In this document: positions 47,303-57,939 of the stretch, piece after piece
Layout of the letters: each line of letters begins with the position of its first letter
Position numbering within the stretch: position 1 is the stretch's first letter
DNA from: Antitrichia curtipendula
Taxonomy: Eukaryota > Streptophyta > Bryopsida > Hypnales > Leucodontaceae
NCBI GenBank assembly: GCA_951230915.1
Contig: OX579640.1
Coordinates: 8,638,981-8,702,980, forward strand
Direction: 5' to 3'
DNA length: 64,000 nt
The notes under the pieces: model-generated
Told to the model about the DNA's origin: nothing
What the model saw: only the letters and a program-made list of their open reading frames with translations
Databases searched by the model: none
Position numbers and translations under genes: made by a program

Positions 47303-48857
47303 AGGCCTCCAAAGGGGCTGGTGGAACAAACCTTAAAGGCCATGTGATCAGGCTCCTCACGTACAGTTGCAGAGCCCAGTTTACTGGCGGCCCAGGCCTG
47401 AGGATGCTCTTTGGGGTTGAAGTTTAAAACCTCGAGGGATTACAGCCGTACTCAATCATCTCAATATTCAAAAGTAACGTTTCGATAAGGTGGAAATCCA
47501 CAGTTTTTCCAACTGACTGAATATTTGAAAACAGGAGAACAATTTCCCACAGAAAGAGCCAGTGCAGCAGACAAAACCGAGGGGTCCATATTGATTTCTT
47601 CTTTGCCCTGCTCAATTATTGTTTGGTGCCCCAACTCCTAGTTCCTTGCCCCTTCAGTTTGCCATCTCCTGCACCCATCTGTCTGGAATTCTGGACAACA
47701 GTGCTTTTTGAGACTGCACAGATGATTGGACTGATATGTCAACCGGACCCCCCTCAAAATCATGAAAACAGTCTGCTCAAAACTTGACGTTGGTATGTCA
47801 CAATCACACCATTTTTAACTTAAATACCTTAAACTTATGCTGGGAAATGTTGACAACCTTGTCGGTCATCACGAGAATAAAGAAAACATAAATGGGTAGA
47901 ATGTGTTGAACTGGTCCTCAAGCAATGCTGCCACCCAAGCTTCAATCCTGCAATACCATAATACCATAATACCATATCATTGTATCGTACGGCTCTGGCA
48001 GCTACAGTACGTGACAGCATTTGGGATAGGGATGGGATATTTTTTGAGTCTTTTTTTTTACCAGCTATTTCTCTTTGATTCCCACATAGAACGGTTTTTT
48101 CAAGTATCAAGTCCGATTTTATTTTTCTCTATTTTTCACTCCACATAGAAATTTTATAAAATTTTGCATTAAGTTTTTTACGATGTTTTTGAATTGCAAC
48201 TGGAAGCTGAGGTTGGGTTTGGAAGCTGAAGTCACACAATAACTTAGCACCACATGAATGGAATGGGTCAATGTACTTTTGAGGAACTGATCGAATACAA
48301 AATGCAAAGAATGATGAACTTACACAATTCAGAGTCTGAGGCCAGTTCACTTTTTGTTTTTTTGCATCCAAACACCTGTACTAATTAGCTGCCATTTTCT
48401 TCTCACCAGGGTTTGCAATGATACCTTCAACCCTTTTCAAACGGATATCTAAGGTGGATTGTTGTAAAACCAACTGTACCCAATCCCATCAAAATGTATT
48501 TTTTAATTTAATTCATCATAGGATGTTCGTCCAAGTCTATCCAAGATATCTTAACCCTAGACCAACAACCCTTGGTGATAAGTACTTAATAAAAAAAATT
48601 ATTCAATTTTTGAACGACTAGGTTTACTCCGTGCTTCCACATCATATGTTTTGTCACTTTGAATTGCTAATAATTGGTCAATGTTGTAAATTAAATTTAC
48701 TAGAACATACACATGTGCACATTGAACCAAATCCACACTACGATAAAGCATGAATGAACAACCATCCAATAATAAGCTTCTCTAAATCTTCTAGGTTGCT
48801 TCTACTTCGTCTCTATTTAATTAGTCTTGCAATACGTTTTGAATCAAGGAGTAACAC
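47303..48857. other. Gene-free sequence with a short microsatellite
   Basis: A slightly GC-richer block lies at 47,300-47,700. Three units of an 8-base repeat (TACCATAA) lie at about 47,954-47,976. No gene or mobile-element end was found with confidence. Confidence 0.4.
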
Positions 48858-49405
48858 TTAATCCCTACAGGTCAAAGACTATGTTTTAACCAAAAACGCT
48901 CCAAAACTGCTATTTCTAAGACAAGTACCAAATTTTAGAAATAAAACATTTCTAGAAAGGTTTTAATGTTGATCATGAGTGTGTCAAAACTATGAAAGTG
49001 ATTTGAAGTTTATCAATCCTCTTTTTACAGGTCATGAAAAAAATATGAGGTTAAAGGATGTAGCATCTATTACCATAATCAATTTACAACTTCTCAAAAT
49101 TTATTCTACAATTTTCATAAACAAAATTCAATGAGATTTTTTTCTAAAGGTCGAGTGTATTTGAGGCTCATCTCCAAGAGCATCTAATACTAATCTAACA
49201 TTAAAAACTCAAGATTTGTAGTGGATATCCTTGTACAAAATCTTCAATGAAAAGGCATAATCGATTTTTTTCAAAATCTAATTTTGATGCTAAAAAACAA
49301 AATAATTAAAAATATATATATCAAAAATAGTAATTTGATAAAATTTCATGTAACTTCAAATTTAGCCAAAATCGATATATGATGCCTAGGGCATTTAGGG
49401 ATTAA
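48858..49405 (-). mobile_element. Reversed TTAA-ended element copy (548 bp)
   Basis: It begins TTAATCCCTACAGGTCAAAG and ends CATTTAGGGATTAA. The first 85 or so bases match the complement of the right end of the 18,195-19,148 element: 'gactatgtttt', 'gctccaaaactgc', 'aagtaccaaattttagaa'. The copy is therefore in reverse orientation and internally shortened. Both TTAA boxes are intact while the adjacent CCCC has become TCCC. Confidence 0.65.
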
Positions 49406-49716
49406 ATACTTTCAAGCGCAATTTAAATTTTCTAAGTTGATGAGAAGGGCTTGTCATTTTGTTAGTTGAGGCATACCAAAGAATGTTTGTATTTATATGT
49501 CATTTTTACTATTAGCTATTAACAAATGAAGGAGGTTTTTAAATTTTCTTCTAAAAAATGGCTAATGTAACTTGAGTATTGGAAAAGTGTTGAAGACAAA
49601 ATGCTTCACTTACATTTTTTTTTATAAAGTAATGTAATGGGTCAAAAGTTGCCAGTGCCCTTAAAGATTTTTACTTTGGCTTCTAACTTGCAAGAAGAGA
49701 AATATGACAATGGATG
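49406..49716. other. Gene-free sequence
   Basis: AT-rich sequence up to the copia element. Nothing recognisable. Confidence 0.3.
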
Positions 49717-49899
49717 ATAAAATTATTAGGATAAATTAGTCTAATCATCTTAATATAGATTGAATAGACATAGCCTTACACCATACCTATAGTCCTACCT
49801 CTAAGTTACCCCAAGAGTCTTACAAATATAAATACTTGCTTATCTTGTATCATTATCATTATTGACATATGAAATTTCTTCTTCTTTGTACACACACCA
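49717..49899 (+). repeat. Copia 5' LTR
   Basis: It matches 62,769-62,960. Shared landmarks are 'cttaatatagat', 'cataccta', 'ttaccccaagagtctt', 'caaatata', 'cttgtatcattatcattatt' and 'gaaatt', ending TTTGTACACACACCA. The left border is blurred by small indels (within about 10 bases). Confidence 0.8.
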
Positions 49900-49989
49900 T
49901 ATACACAAAATAATTTGGGGTGGAGGTTGGGTGGATCTTTCACTAGATCTCTATCAACATTTGTTTTCCTCCATCTTTTGTTGGAGAAT

Positions 49990-50835
49990 ATTTGAATGAA
50001 GATGTCTTTATTTTATTCATAAATGATAAGATAAATGACTCCAATTGGATCGACATTCAAATTAATTTTTTACTTACCAATGCATTTTTTCAAGCACATA
50101 TTGAACCTCTCCTATCAAAAATTAGACCTTTGAATGCAAAGCCAATTGAATATGTCAAAATCTATATGGCATTGACAATGCTCTTGTTTCTTGGATTGAA
50201 ACACTAACTAAATTTGATGAAATTAATCCTCTCTTCTTCGCCATTTGATGAATATTTTTTTTGCCTTTGTCAAATTAACCAAGAACTTAGTATTCATGGT
50301 TTCATCTTCCAATTTGGCTCTCCAAGCATATAATGTATCTCCTCTTTTTGCCTCAAATTATGCCACTTGGAACATAAAATTGAGATGCTTCTCATCTAGT
50401 CCAAACTTCGGCCACTTGTTGATGGATCAAAAGTCAAAACTTGCTCCAACTTCCTTTTATATTGACAATCTTGTAGCTTGGAATTGTAAGGATTTTAAAA
50501 CATGTTCAAATATATTTTTACATTGTGGAGAAAAACAACTTATCTCTTTTAGTCTTATAAAACTTCAAAAGAAATATAGGATAGTATTAAACAACTTTAT
50601 GAAAAATCAAATAATAATAAAAAGTAAAGTTAATCTCCATAAGTGCTTGTGTTATAATATGATTGACAATGTCAAATTTAGATGACATCATGATGTTTCT
50701 CAAATCTTGGTAGTATACTTTACAAGAAGCAACGATTGCAGGGTGAGTCTTACTAACAAACAACAAGTAAATCTTCTTCTTGGAGCTTTACCAAATTTGT
50801 TGAGTGCATTTCTAACAACCTAAAGAAGAATCTTG
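49990..50835 (+). pseudogene. Copia gag (UBN2-type), interrupted and frameshifted
   Basis: Frames from 49,992 and 50,245 give copia gag landmarks: NYATWNIKLRCF (the SxNYATWK-type motif), LVAWNCKDFKTCSNIFLHCG, VNLHKCLC and, near 50,760, QQVNLLLGALPN. Stops lie at 50,205, 50,683 and near 50,820. The sequence breaks at 50,838, where the CACTA element begins, and resumes at 56,723. It would have made the particle shell. Confidence 0.75.
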
Positions 50836-51617
50836 AACACTACAAGAAAAAAGGGTCCTAATAAACAAAAGATCAGTGCATTTACATTGATTACAAAAAA
50901 AATTGGGTTCAATTGATTTGTCAATCCTCGATACATCATTTAAAAATTTTCACATATTGTAGTAGTAGGGTAGGGTAGGAAAAAATTAATTATTTAAAAA
51001 TGAGCCAAAATATAAACAAAATGAACTAGAAAAATTGTCAATTTCAACAAAAAGTAAATGACCAAGATGTTGTAAAAATTGAAAATGTCCAATATTAGCA
51101 AAAAAATCAAAAATCAAATTCAATGACTACTTACCATCAAGTGATTTTTAAATGGCATGGTGAAGGACTTACTTCAATTCATTAATATATAATGAGTATG
51201 CATGATATAAAGGTTGTTTTTATAACAAAATTCATTGTCCGTCATGGATCTTCAAAGGATATGGGATGATTTTAAAATGAGAACTTTGCTGCTCATTGTC
51301 AAAATGTAGGAATTATGTGCAAAGTATAATTTCAGACTTCATATTGGCATAGTAAAGTAAGCTTTTTAAAAAAACTCTAACCTAATAAAAGTTTTGAATT
51401 AAAGCCAACATTCATCGTCAAAAATCCATGTGAGATTTCAAGCCTCCAGTAAAAAGTTATAGACAAATTTCAGAGATGATTTTTGAAATTGTCCCAAAAA
51501 ATGTCCCTTCCAATCCTTCTCTAAAATTTAAACCATAACTTTTGATTGGAGTCTCGAAATCTCAAATGGATTTTTGGAGATGAAATTTAGTTCAAATTTT
51601 TTTGAAAAAAATTATTC

Positions 51618-51861
51618 TACATGCCACGGCCACAACCTTTCAAGTCCAAGAGTTTCATGACTTAGACCATAACAAATGTTACAACCATTAGCTATATGTG
51701 ACAACTATCATTAGGATGTAAGATTGAGGAGTTCCTCAATTTTGCCAACACATATTCAACTCTTGCACTCCTCATTTATTAATTCAATCATTCTTATCTA
51801 TTATATGTCTTGATTGTTGTATATTGTTGTGCTTCTTATTTTTATCCATGACTGTTTGGCA
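51618..51861 (+). repeat. Gypsy 5' LTR
   Basis: It matches 55,883-56,107: 'ggccacaac', 'tttcaagtccaagagtttc', 'atgacttagaccat', 'ttgaggagttcctcaat', 'cttgcactcctcat', 'attaattcaatcatt', 'tatgtcttgattgtt' and 'tgtgcttctta'. The ends are placed to within about 5-10 bases. Confidence 0.85.
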
Positions 51862-51945
51862 AGATTTATAAATTGATATTTATTATAAAATTTTGTTTTC
51901 TTAATAAAAAAATTTGCATTGTTGAAATAGATATCATTGCTTACT

Positions 51946-52640
51946 ATGGTAGATCCATTAGAGAAAATTGTGACTGTGTTGGACAATTTGCAAGCAATCA
52001 TGATGGAACAATTATGCAATGCTCAATTAGAAGCTGTTAGGCCTCATGTTTTAAAAAATGTCTTGAACAATCTCCAACATCAAATCACATTTTTTTTAAT
52101 TGAAACGTTTGATAGAAATCTTGCTTTGCTTTTATGTATAATGTAGTATTTTAACAACTTTTTTGCAATCTAAATTGGAACAAAGAGAGCCTCATTATTC
52201 AATTTTGAGTTGGTCTCAAAGATGATGTCAAAGACTCCTCACAATGCCAAACGTTGACACACTTGGCAAATTCATTACACAAGCCATTGCATGCAATAAT
52301 AGAATATTTGAAAGATGTCAAGAAAAGTGATCCGGATGAAATAGCACGCCCCAATTTGCTAAGCCAACACGCCTATTACTACAAAGAATTTTGTGTCAAA
52401 TCAAGATAATCTGGCCTATGCAAATTGACTTCACCCAATTTAAACCTTTAATACAAGAAAAAAAATACAAAAGACGATCAAAGGGGCTTTATTTATATTG
52501 CAGTGAACCAAATCATATTGCTCAGAATTGCCTTAATAAAGAGAGGCCCATAACTAGAGTTGCGAGTTTGCGACACCTACCAATAAAGACCTATTGCCAA
52601 AATACAAAAGCATCCAGCTATAGTAGAGACCATGTAGCTG
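51946..52640 (+). pseudogene. Gypsy gag remnant with zinc knuckle
   Basis: A frame from the ATG at 51,946 (MVDPLEKIVTVLDNLQAIM) gives the gag start and stops at 52,146. After frame breaks, a CCHC-type zinc knuckle lies at 52,490-52,531 (YLYCSEPNHIAQNC). The first of the four metal ligands is Tyr instead of Cys, so it could not fold normally. Confidence 0.65.
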
Positions 52641-52754
52641 GATAATAACAATTTATTATTAGAATCAACTCTTTTTTTATCCTTTAATCTTGCACCATGT
52701 TTTTTAGTTCCTATAACACAAATAAAATCAAAACATGGAGACATAAGGATGTAA

Positions 52755-52815
52755 GCACTATTTGATACTAGAACTTCTGCATACTTTATTGATAAAAACT
52801 TTGCCAAATGCCAAA
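52755..52815 (+). pseudogene. Gypsy aspartic protease remnant
   Basis: ALFDTRTSAYFIDKNFAK corresponds to the aspartic protease active-site segment. The catalytic Asp-Thr-Gly reads Asp-Thr-Arg (52,764-52,772). Stops follow at once. Confidence 0.65.
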
Positions 52816-53207
52816 ATTTGACTCTTACAGAAAGATAATTTTAACACTAGTGGAAGCCATTACCAAGTGACTTTTTGCATCACAAAATGTTGTTGAAGAA
52901 ACACTACTACTGTAGGTAAACCTAAAAGACCAATTATCGAGTATTGTCTTCAATGTCATTCAATCATCTTCAAATCTTGTGATTTCATGGACTATCATGG
53001 TTTATATTATACAATCCAAATATTGATCAGTGGTATTCTCTTCAAGACCCAAAGGTTGCAAAAAAATACAACCTATATATTTTAGAGCCAAAGTTTTATG
53101 TAGGCTTTAAAAAAAATGGAGCATTTGCAATTTATGCTACACTTGTAAGTGTTTCAAAAGACAATACTAATAGAGAACTTTCTACTCAATACAATGAATT
53201 TAAAGAC

Positions 53208-53870
53208 GTGTTTGAGAAAAAATTTGCAGACATATTACCCGAGCATCAACATTATGATTGTGTAATTGAGTTACAAAACAAAGCACAACCACTGTTTGGT
53301 CTAATTTATAAATTGTTACAAACAAAGCTAGCAAAGTTACGAGCATACATTGACGAAAATTTGTCTAAAAATTTCATTAGACATTCTAAATCACCTATAT
53401 TTTTTGTTAAGAAGAAAGATATCTCCTTACATATGTGCGTTGACTACAAAGGATTGAATAAAATAATAATAATAATAAATCGCTATCCATTGCCTTTAAT
53501 TCCAAGGTTGTTGGAACAACTTGTACAAGCAAAAATTTACACTAAAATTGATCTAAGACATGCTTACAATTTAGTTAGAGTCAAAAAGGAGATCAATGGA
53601 AGACAACATTTTGTACAAGATGCAGTCATTTTGAATACAATATAATGCCTTTTAGACTTACAAACACCCCTGCAATTTTCCACATATGGTGGATGATATA
53701 TTTAGAGAATGTTTGGACCATTTTTTTGTCATCTATTTACATAACACTTTGATTTTTCTTAAAATGAGAATAGCACAAATGCCACGTACGTATGGTATTG
53801 GAAAAATTATGAGAATGTGGTTGATATGCCAAATTAGAGAATTGACTTTTTCACCAACCTTCAATTGAAT
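53208..53870 (+). pseudogene. Gypsy reverse transcriptase, catalytic residues lost
   Basis: A 145-codon open frame (53,208-53,645) contains the gypsy RT landmarks PIFFVKKKD, MCVDYKGLN, YPLPLIPRLLEQL and [15 protein letters not shown]. After a frame break the catalytic box expected as YxDD reads YLHN at 53,734-53,745, so both metal-binding aspartates are gone. The next block (53,900-54,000) includes 'TQTIIEWNQPISIKDVQCFLGFANFYK', the thumb/connection region of gypsy pol, with one frame change. Confidence 0.9.
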
Positions 53871-54149
53871 TCTTGGATTATATTATTTCAAAAATAGAAT
53901 CTTTATGGATCCTAAAAAGACTCAAACCATCATTGAGTGGAACCAACCAATATCAATTAAAGATGTGCAATGTTTTTTAGGCTTTGCAAATTTTTATAAG
54001 ATTTTATCAAGGGCTATTCTAAAATTGTGGCTCCGTTGACAAAAATCATAGGGAAGGATACATTTTTGAGCGATGATAAAGCCAAAGAAGCATTTAAAAG
54101 TTGAAAGAATTATTCATTTTTGCCCTTGTATATATACACCTAGACCTGT

Positions 54150-54425
54150 TAAAGCCATTTTTTTCTAGAAGCAACTGCCTCTAATTTTGCACTAGGATTT
54201 GTGTTATGTCAATATGGGAAAGATAACAGCTACACCTAGTCACTTTCCGCTATCAAAAAAAAAATGCAAAATTCAACCATTAAATACATAACAAATAACT
54301 ACTAGCAATTGTTGATGGTTCAAAAGAATAGCGCCACTTATTAGAAAGGGCTCAAAATACTATTACAATGTATATGGACCATAAGAATCTTGAATATTTC
54401 ATGAGTGCTCGAGTTCGAGCCGACG
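54150..54425 (+). pseudogene. Gypsy RNase H remnant
   Basis: LEATASNFALGFVLCQYGK at about 54,170-54,225 matches the start of the gypsy RNase H. The aspartates expected in the first strand are Thr and Asn. The later block MDHKNLEYFMSAR (from 54,374) matches the TDHKNLEYF-type motif. Frames are broken between them. Confidence 0.75.
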
Positions 54426-54789
54426 CCAAGCAAGATGGAATGTGTCATTACCCCGTTTTGACTTCATCATTACACACCAATCCGGAAAACAACAAAGATT
54501 GTCAAATGCTTTGTTTAGCAGGTCATATTTTGTGCCCAAACAAGGAGAAGTCACATATGATCAACATTAGAAAATTCTTTTAAAACTAGAGCTATTCATA
54601 ATCCAAGCAACAATGATGTCAATTATAATGGATTTATTATTTCTTGATCAAGTTCATATACTATCTGCTATGGATCACCTGGTTCTAAACACCAAGCAAT
54701 GTCCTAACAATAATAATAAATTCCAATTTGTAGATTACCTACTCTACTTTAAGGGACATTTATATGTTCTAGAAGGACATGTACATCTT

Positions 54790-55430
54790 TATGTTCTTTA
54801 AATTTGTCATGATTTTCTAGTAGCTGAACATTTTGGATTCAACAAAATGCTGGAATTTATTTTTCTCAATATATGGTGGCCTAAAATGTGGAAAACCTTC
54901 AAAGAATTTGTCATGTCTTGGGACATATGTTCTAGATCAAAAAATTCTCACCATCGAACTTATGGGCTTCTACAATCATTGCCTATTCCCAAACGGCCTT
55001 GGTCTTCTATATCTATGGATTTCATAGTAAGTGTAACATCCTCAAGTTCTTTGGATATCATATTGGTGGTGGTTGACCAATTCACAAAAGGGGCACACTT
55101 TGCCCCTTGTAAAAAGACAATCACTAGTATACAAATGGTGCAATTTTTTTTGATAATGTCTATCACTACCATGGATTACCTAATGATATTCTTTCAGACT
55201 GAGGACCACAATTTGTATCCAAATTTTAAAGCTCAATTTTTCAAATTTAAAAAGTAGACATTAAGCTTTCTTCTTCATTCCATCCTCAAACCACTGGTCA
55301 AACAAAGTTGGTCAATCAAATATTGAATCAATATCTTTGATGCATGATTAACTGTCAACTAGATGATTGAACATCTTATTAACACTTGCTTAGTTTGCAT
55401 ACAATAACACCTTCCATAATTCAATCCAAC
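54790..55430 (+). pseudogene. Gypsy integrase, nonsense-mutated
   Basis: The zinc-binding part is reduced to AEHFGFNKMLE..WWPKMWKTFKEFVMS, with cysteines partly lost. The core follows in a 136-codon frame from 54,847: GLLQSLPIPKRPWSS, then MDFIV with the first catalytic Asp, then LVVVDQFTKGAHFAP. The second catalytic Asp is kept at 55,197-55,199 but the next codon is TGA (55,200-55,202), one C-to-T step from the usual Arg codon CGA. SSSFHPQTTGQT follows near 55,270. It catalysed chromosomal insertion of the element. Confidence 0.85.
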
Positions 55431-55432
55431 AA

Positions 55433-55540
55433 CACTACTAGAAAATTCAATTTTTTATTGATTTGGTTGCATTGATTTGGTTCACTTTCCTATTGATTTA
55501 TGACCATTTCCTATCCAAAAGCAAACTAATCCAGTTGCTT
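55433..55540 (+). other. Second CACTA-like terminus inside the gypsy element
   Basis: CACTACTAGAAAATTC at 55,433 resembles the complement of the right CACTA end (CACTAGAAAATTTAG from 56,722). The following 'ttgattt(g/a)g' words also occur near 50,890. It replaces the expected integrase tail. No opposite terminus is found before the chromodomain, so it may be a fragment left by insertion and deletion. Confidence 0.4.
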
Positions 55541-55654
55541 ATTGATTAGATTTACCTGCATCCATGAAGTTGCATCTACTAAGGGTTTTTTTAATCATAT
55601 AAGCAATCGAGCATACTTGGAAGGACGCAACCACCATTGTTCCACATCAAAATT

Positions 55655-55855
55655 GACAACCATAAAGAGTATGAGGTATACATTGTGCTTGATTCATGAC
55701 AAAGGTAGAGTCGTTTGGAATATTTTGTACACTAGTATGGCTATGGTATAGAGGACCGTACGTGGAAGCCAACAACAAATTTATATAACGCACCTCCAAA
55801 AGTAAAGGAATTTCACCATCAATATCTTTACAAACGAATCTCTACTTATGTTCCT
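55655..55855 (+). pseudogene. Chromodomain remnant at the gypsy pol C-terminus
   Basis: Across one frame change the sequence gives YIVLDS, then LEYFV-type and YGYGIEDRTWKPTTNLYNAP, then KVKEFHHQY. This is the WKGY-xxxExTWEPxxNL pattern of chromodomains fused to chromovirus integrases, with stops replacing some residues. Chromodomains of this type steer insertion to marked chromatin. Confidence 0.75.
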
Positions 55856-55882
55856 CATGGAATTCATCACTAAAAGGGGAGG

Positions 55883-56107
55883 TGATGTCATGGCCACAAC
55901 TTTTCAAGTCCAAGAGTTTCATGACTTAGACCATTACAACTGTTAGCTATATATGATAACTATATTAGGATTTGAGATCAAATAATTCCTCAATCTTGCC
56001 AATACATGTTGAACTTTTGCACTCCTCATCTATTAATTCAATCATTTTTGCCTCTTGTATGTCTTGATTGTTATCTATTCTTGTGCTTCTTATTCATGTT
56101 TGTGACA
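55883..56107 (+). repeat. Gypsy 3' LTR with adjacent polypurine tract
   Basis: Matches the 5' LTR at 51,618-51,861. The polypurine tract AAAAGGGGAGG at 55,872-55,882 ends exactly at the LTR start TGATGTCATGG. Confidence 0.85.
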
Positions 56108-56722
56108 CCTAAATGAGTTCTAAAATTCTATTTTTTAACCACAATTCCTACTTTTGATTTAACTATAAGAGATTGAGCTCCTACTAATCCTAAATTACAA
56201 ATTCCATATAGGTTGTCTTACCTCCTACCACTCCACTTGTATAAAAAGCTTGTCTTCTCATTTATGCAAATATAGAGGTATGTGGCATTAAAAGTTCAAT
56301 TGCTAAATATATTGAATTATTTTGAATGTAGAGCTAAATTTTATAGAATTAAATTGTAAATTGTAGAATCAACTTTCAAAACTTCAATTATCTATTTGAT
56401 ATGTGGTTGAGGATTCAAACCCCACTAATAGCCATGGTGTCTAGTGATGTGGCAATCCTACCCACATGGTGGGTTTGGCGACTTGACAACCTTGCTTGTA
56501 TGGTCGGTTTTGCCTAATTGGCATTCCAATCCATGTGGAGGGTACTGTCTTTGTAGCAATCCACATGGAATAATAATAATTTTTCCAAATTTGACCAAAT
56601 CCTGAAACAAAACCAACATAGAAGTATTGATTATTGTTTGAACCAAAATGTCCTAATCAATTGTCCAAATCAACACAAATTTCTTAATTTTTCTCTTGAA
56701 TTGGACACTAAATTTTCTAGTG

Positions 56723-57310
56723 GTATAATTTGACTTTTACTACTTTTTTTTCTATTATTATGCATCATTGCAACAAAATCCCACTAATTCATAAAAATGG
56801 TTGTCCTAAAACTAGTACATTCTATATTAAAAGAAAATTCAAAAAACCATTTTCTTCCAAACCAAAGAAGTTTACAAAATAATCTTTAGAGTGGCTAACT
56901 TATAATAATACTTCATCATCAAATAGATCCCCTCTAAAATAGCACAAAATTCTTCTCTAATTATTTGCCACTATTGTAGCATCCATGGTCATAAAACTCC
57001 AAGTTACAAAAAGAAACAACAAGATTAAAGTGGCACTTCTCAGTTCTCACAAAATGCATGTCAATACCTTTACTAGTGACCACTCACTTTATTTATTCTT
57101 TTCCATTTTTGTTAATTCAAACCAAGCAATGTCTTGTCACCTAGATTCTAGGTCTTCTTTGAGATTGCTATTTAAGGATTATAAAGAATTTTTTTTTCTT
57201 CATTTTAGGGAACAATTAGGATATAACACCACACGTATTGCAATTGGATATGAATCTATATTTATTCAACTTTCAAATGGCCAACAATTACTAATTCCAA
57301 ATCTATAATT
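56723..57310 (+). pseudogene. Copia gag C-terminus, zinc knuckle and protease
   Basis: After the CACTA end, gag resumes: KTSTFYIKRKFKKPFSSKPK, then a CCHC knuckle at 56,966-57,007 (CHYCSIHGHKTPSY) whose last Cys is Tyr. The protease motif at 57,144-57,152 reads Asp-Ser-Arg in place of Asp-Ser-Gly, followed by FKDYKEFFF and FIQLSNGQQLLIP. The same Gly-to-Arg change is seen in the gypsy protease. Confidence 0.75.
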
Positions 57311-57549
57311 TGTTCTCGGATTAGTCAAAATTTTATTATTAGTGGCTCAGATAATAGATACAAAAAGTACCAATGTAACATTCAATTGAGATCATTGTAT
57401 CATCATGTCAACCTTCCATGTTGCTCATCAATCTATGATTTATAAAATTGATGAAAAAAAAGAGGCTCATTTTTACTTGGAGTTGATATTAAACCACCAT
57501 TTTCAAATGACATTGCAACCAAATTATTCAAACAAGATTAAAAAATTCA

Positions 57550-57939
57550 GTAATTGCATTATCATTTGTATCATCTAAATATCAATGCACTTCATTTAAT
57601 GCAAATTGATGACCTAATTCAAGATTTACCACAAATTAAAGCAATCCAACTTTTCTTAAAAAAAACAAATTTATGGAAAACATTCAAGATTTGTTTATCC
57701 CTCCAATTCTGCAATTCATGCTACCAAAGTATTTGCCTTAATATACATAGATCTTTATGGCCTATTGCACACTCCTTCTTTAGGCCATAAAGATCTTAAA
57801 GATCCAATGCAAAGCCCTTGTAGAGAACTAGTTAGGCAAAAAGATCTCAATTATTTGTTCAGATAATGGAGGATGATTTTGCTCCTATAAATTCAACAAA
57901 TTCTGTGTTGATAATGGCATTGAAAGGCACTTCACAAAT
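57550..57939 (+). pseudogene. Copia integrase, N-terminal half
   Basis: The pre-integrase segment YHLNINALHLMQ..LIQDLPQIKA (57,560-57,645) is followed by the core with LIHSDLYGP-type residues near 57,740. Then ICSDNGG lies at 57,853-57,873 with the second catalytic Asp (57,862-57,864) and an immediate TGA. FNKFCVDNGIERHFTN ends at the insertion point. The core resumes at 60,598. Confidence 0.8.

Larger units (their letters stand above)
51618..56107 (+). mobile_element. Ty3/gypsy chromovirus nested in the CACTA element
   Basis: LTRs of about 225-245 bp lie at 51,618-51,861 and 55,883-56,107. The 3' LTR follows the polypurine tract AAAAGGGGAGG. Between them lie, in gypsy order, gag with zinc knuckle, protease, reverse transcriptase, RNase H, integrase and a chromodomain. 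At 4.5 kb it is shorter than usual, because the integrase tail is shortened. The insertion falls in the family sequence 'ctactatacctaaatg' seen unbroken at 46,086. Every domain is damaged (listed separately). Confidence 0.9.
50838..56722 (+). mobile_element. CACTA (En/Spm-like) element, non-autonomous, split by gypsy
   Basis: The left end CACTACAAGAAAA (50,838-50,850) is the classic plant CACTA terminus. The right end TTTTCTAGTG stops at 56,722. The 3-bp flanks are GAA and GTA, consistent with a 3-bp target duplication carrying one change. Copia gag continues on both sides. Removing the gypsy element leaves about 1.4 kb with no transposase frame, related to the fragments at 7,790 and 45,650. 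Identification rests on the termini. The interior is not recognisably coding. Confidence 0.75.

Noticed and set aside
47953..47976. TACCATAA microsatellite as a CRISPR-like or regulatory array
   Set aside because: Three contiguous 8-base units without spacers are an ordinary microsatellite.
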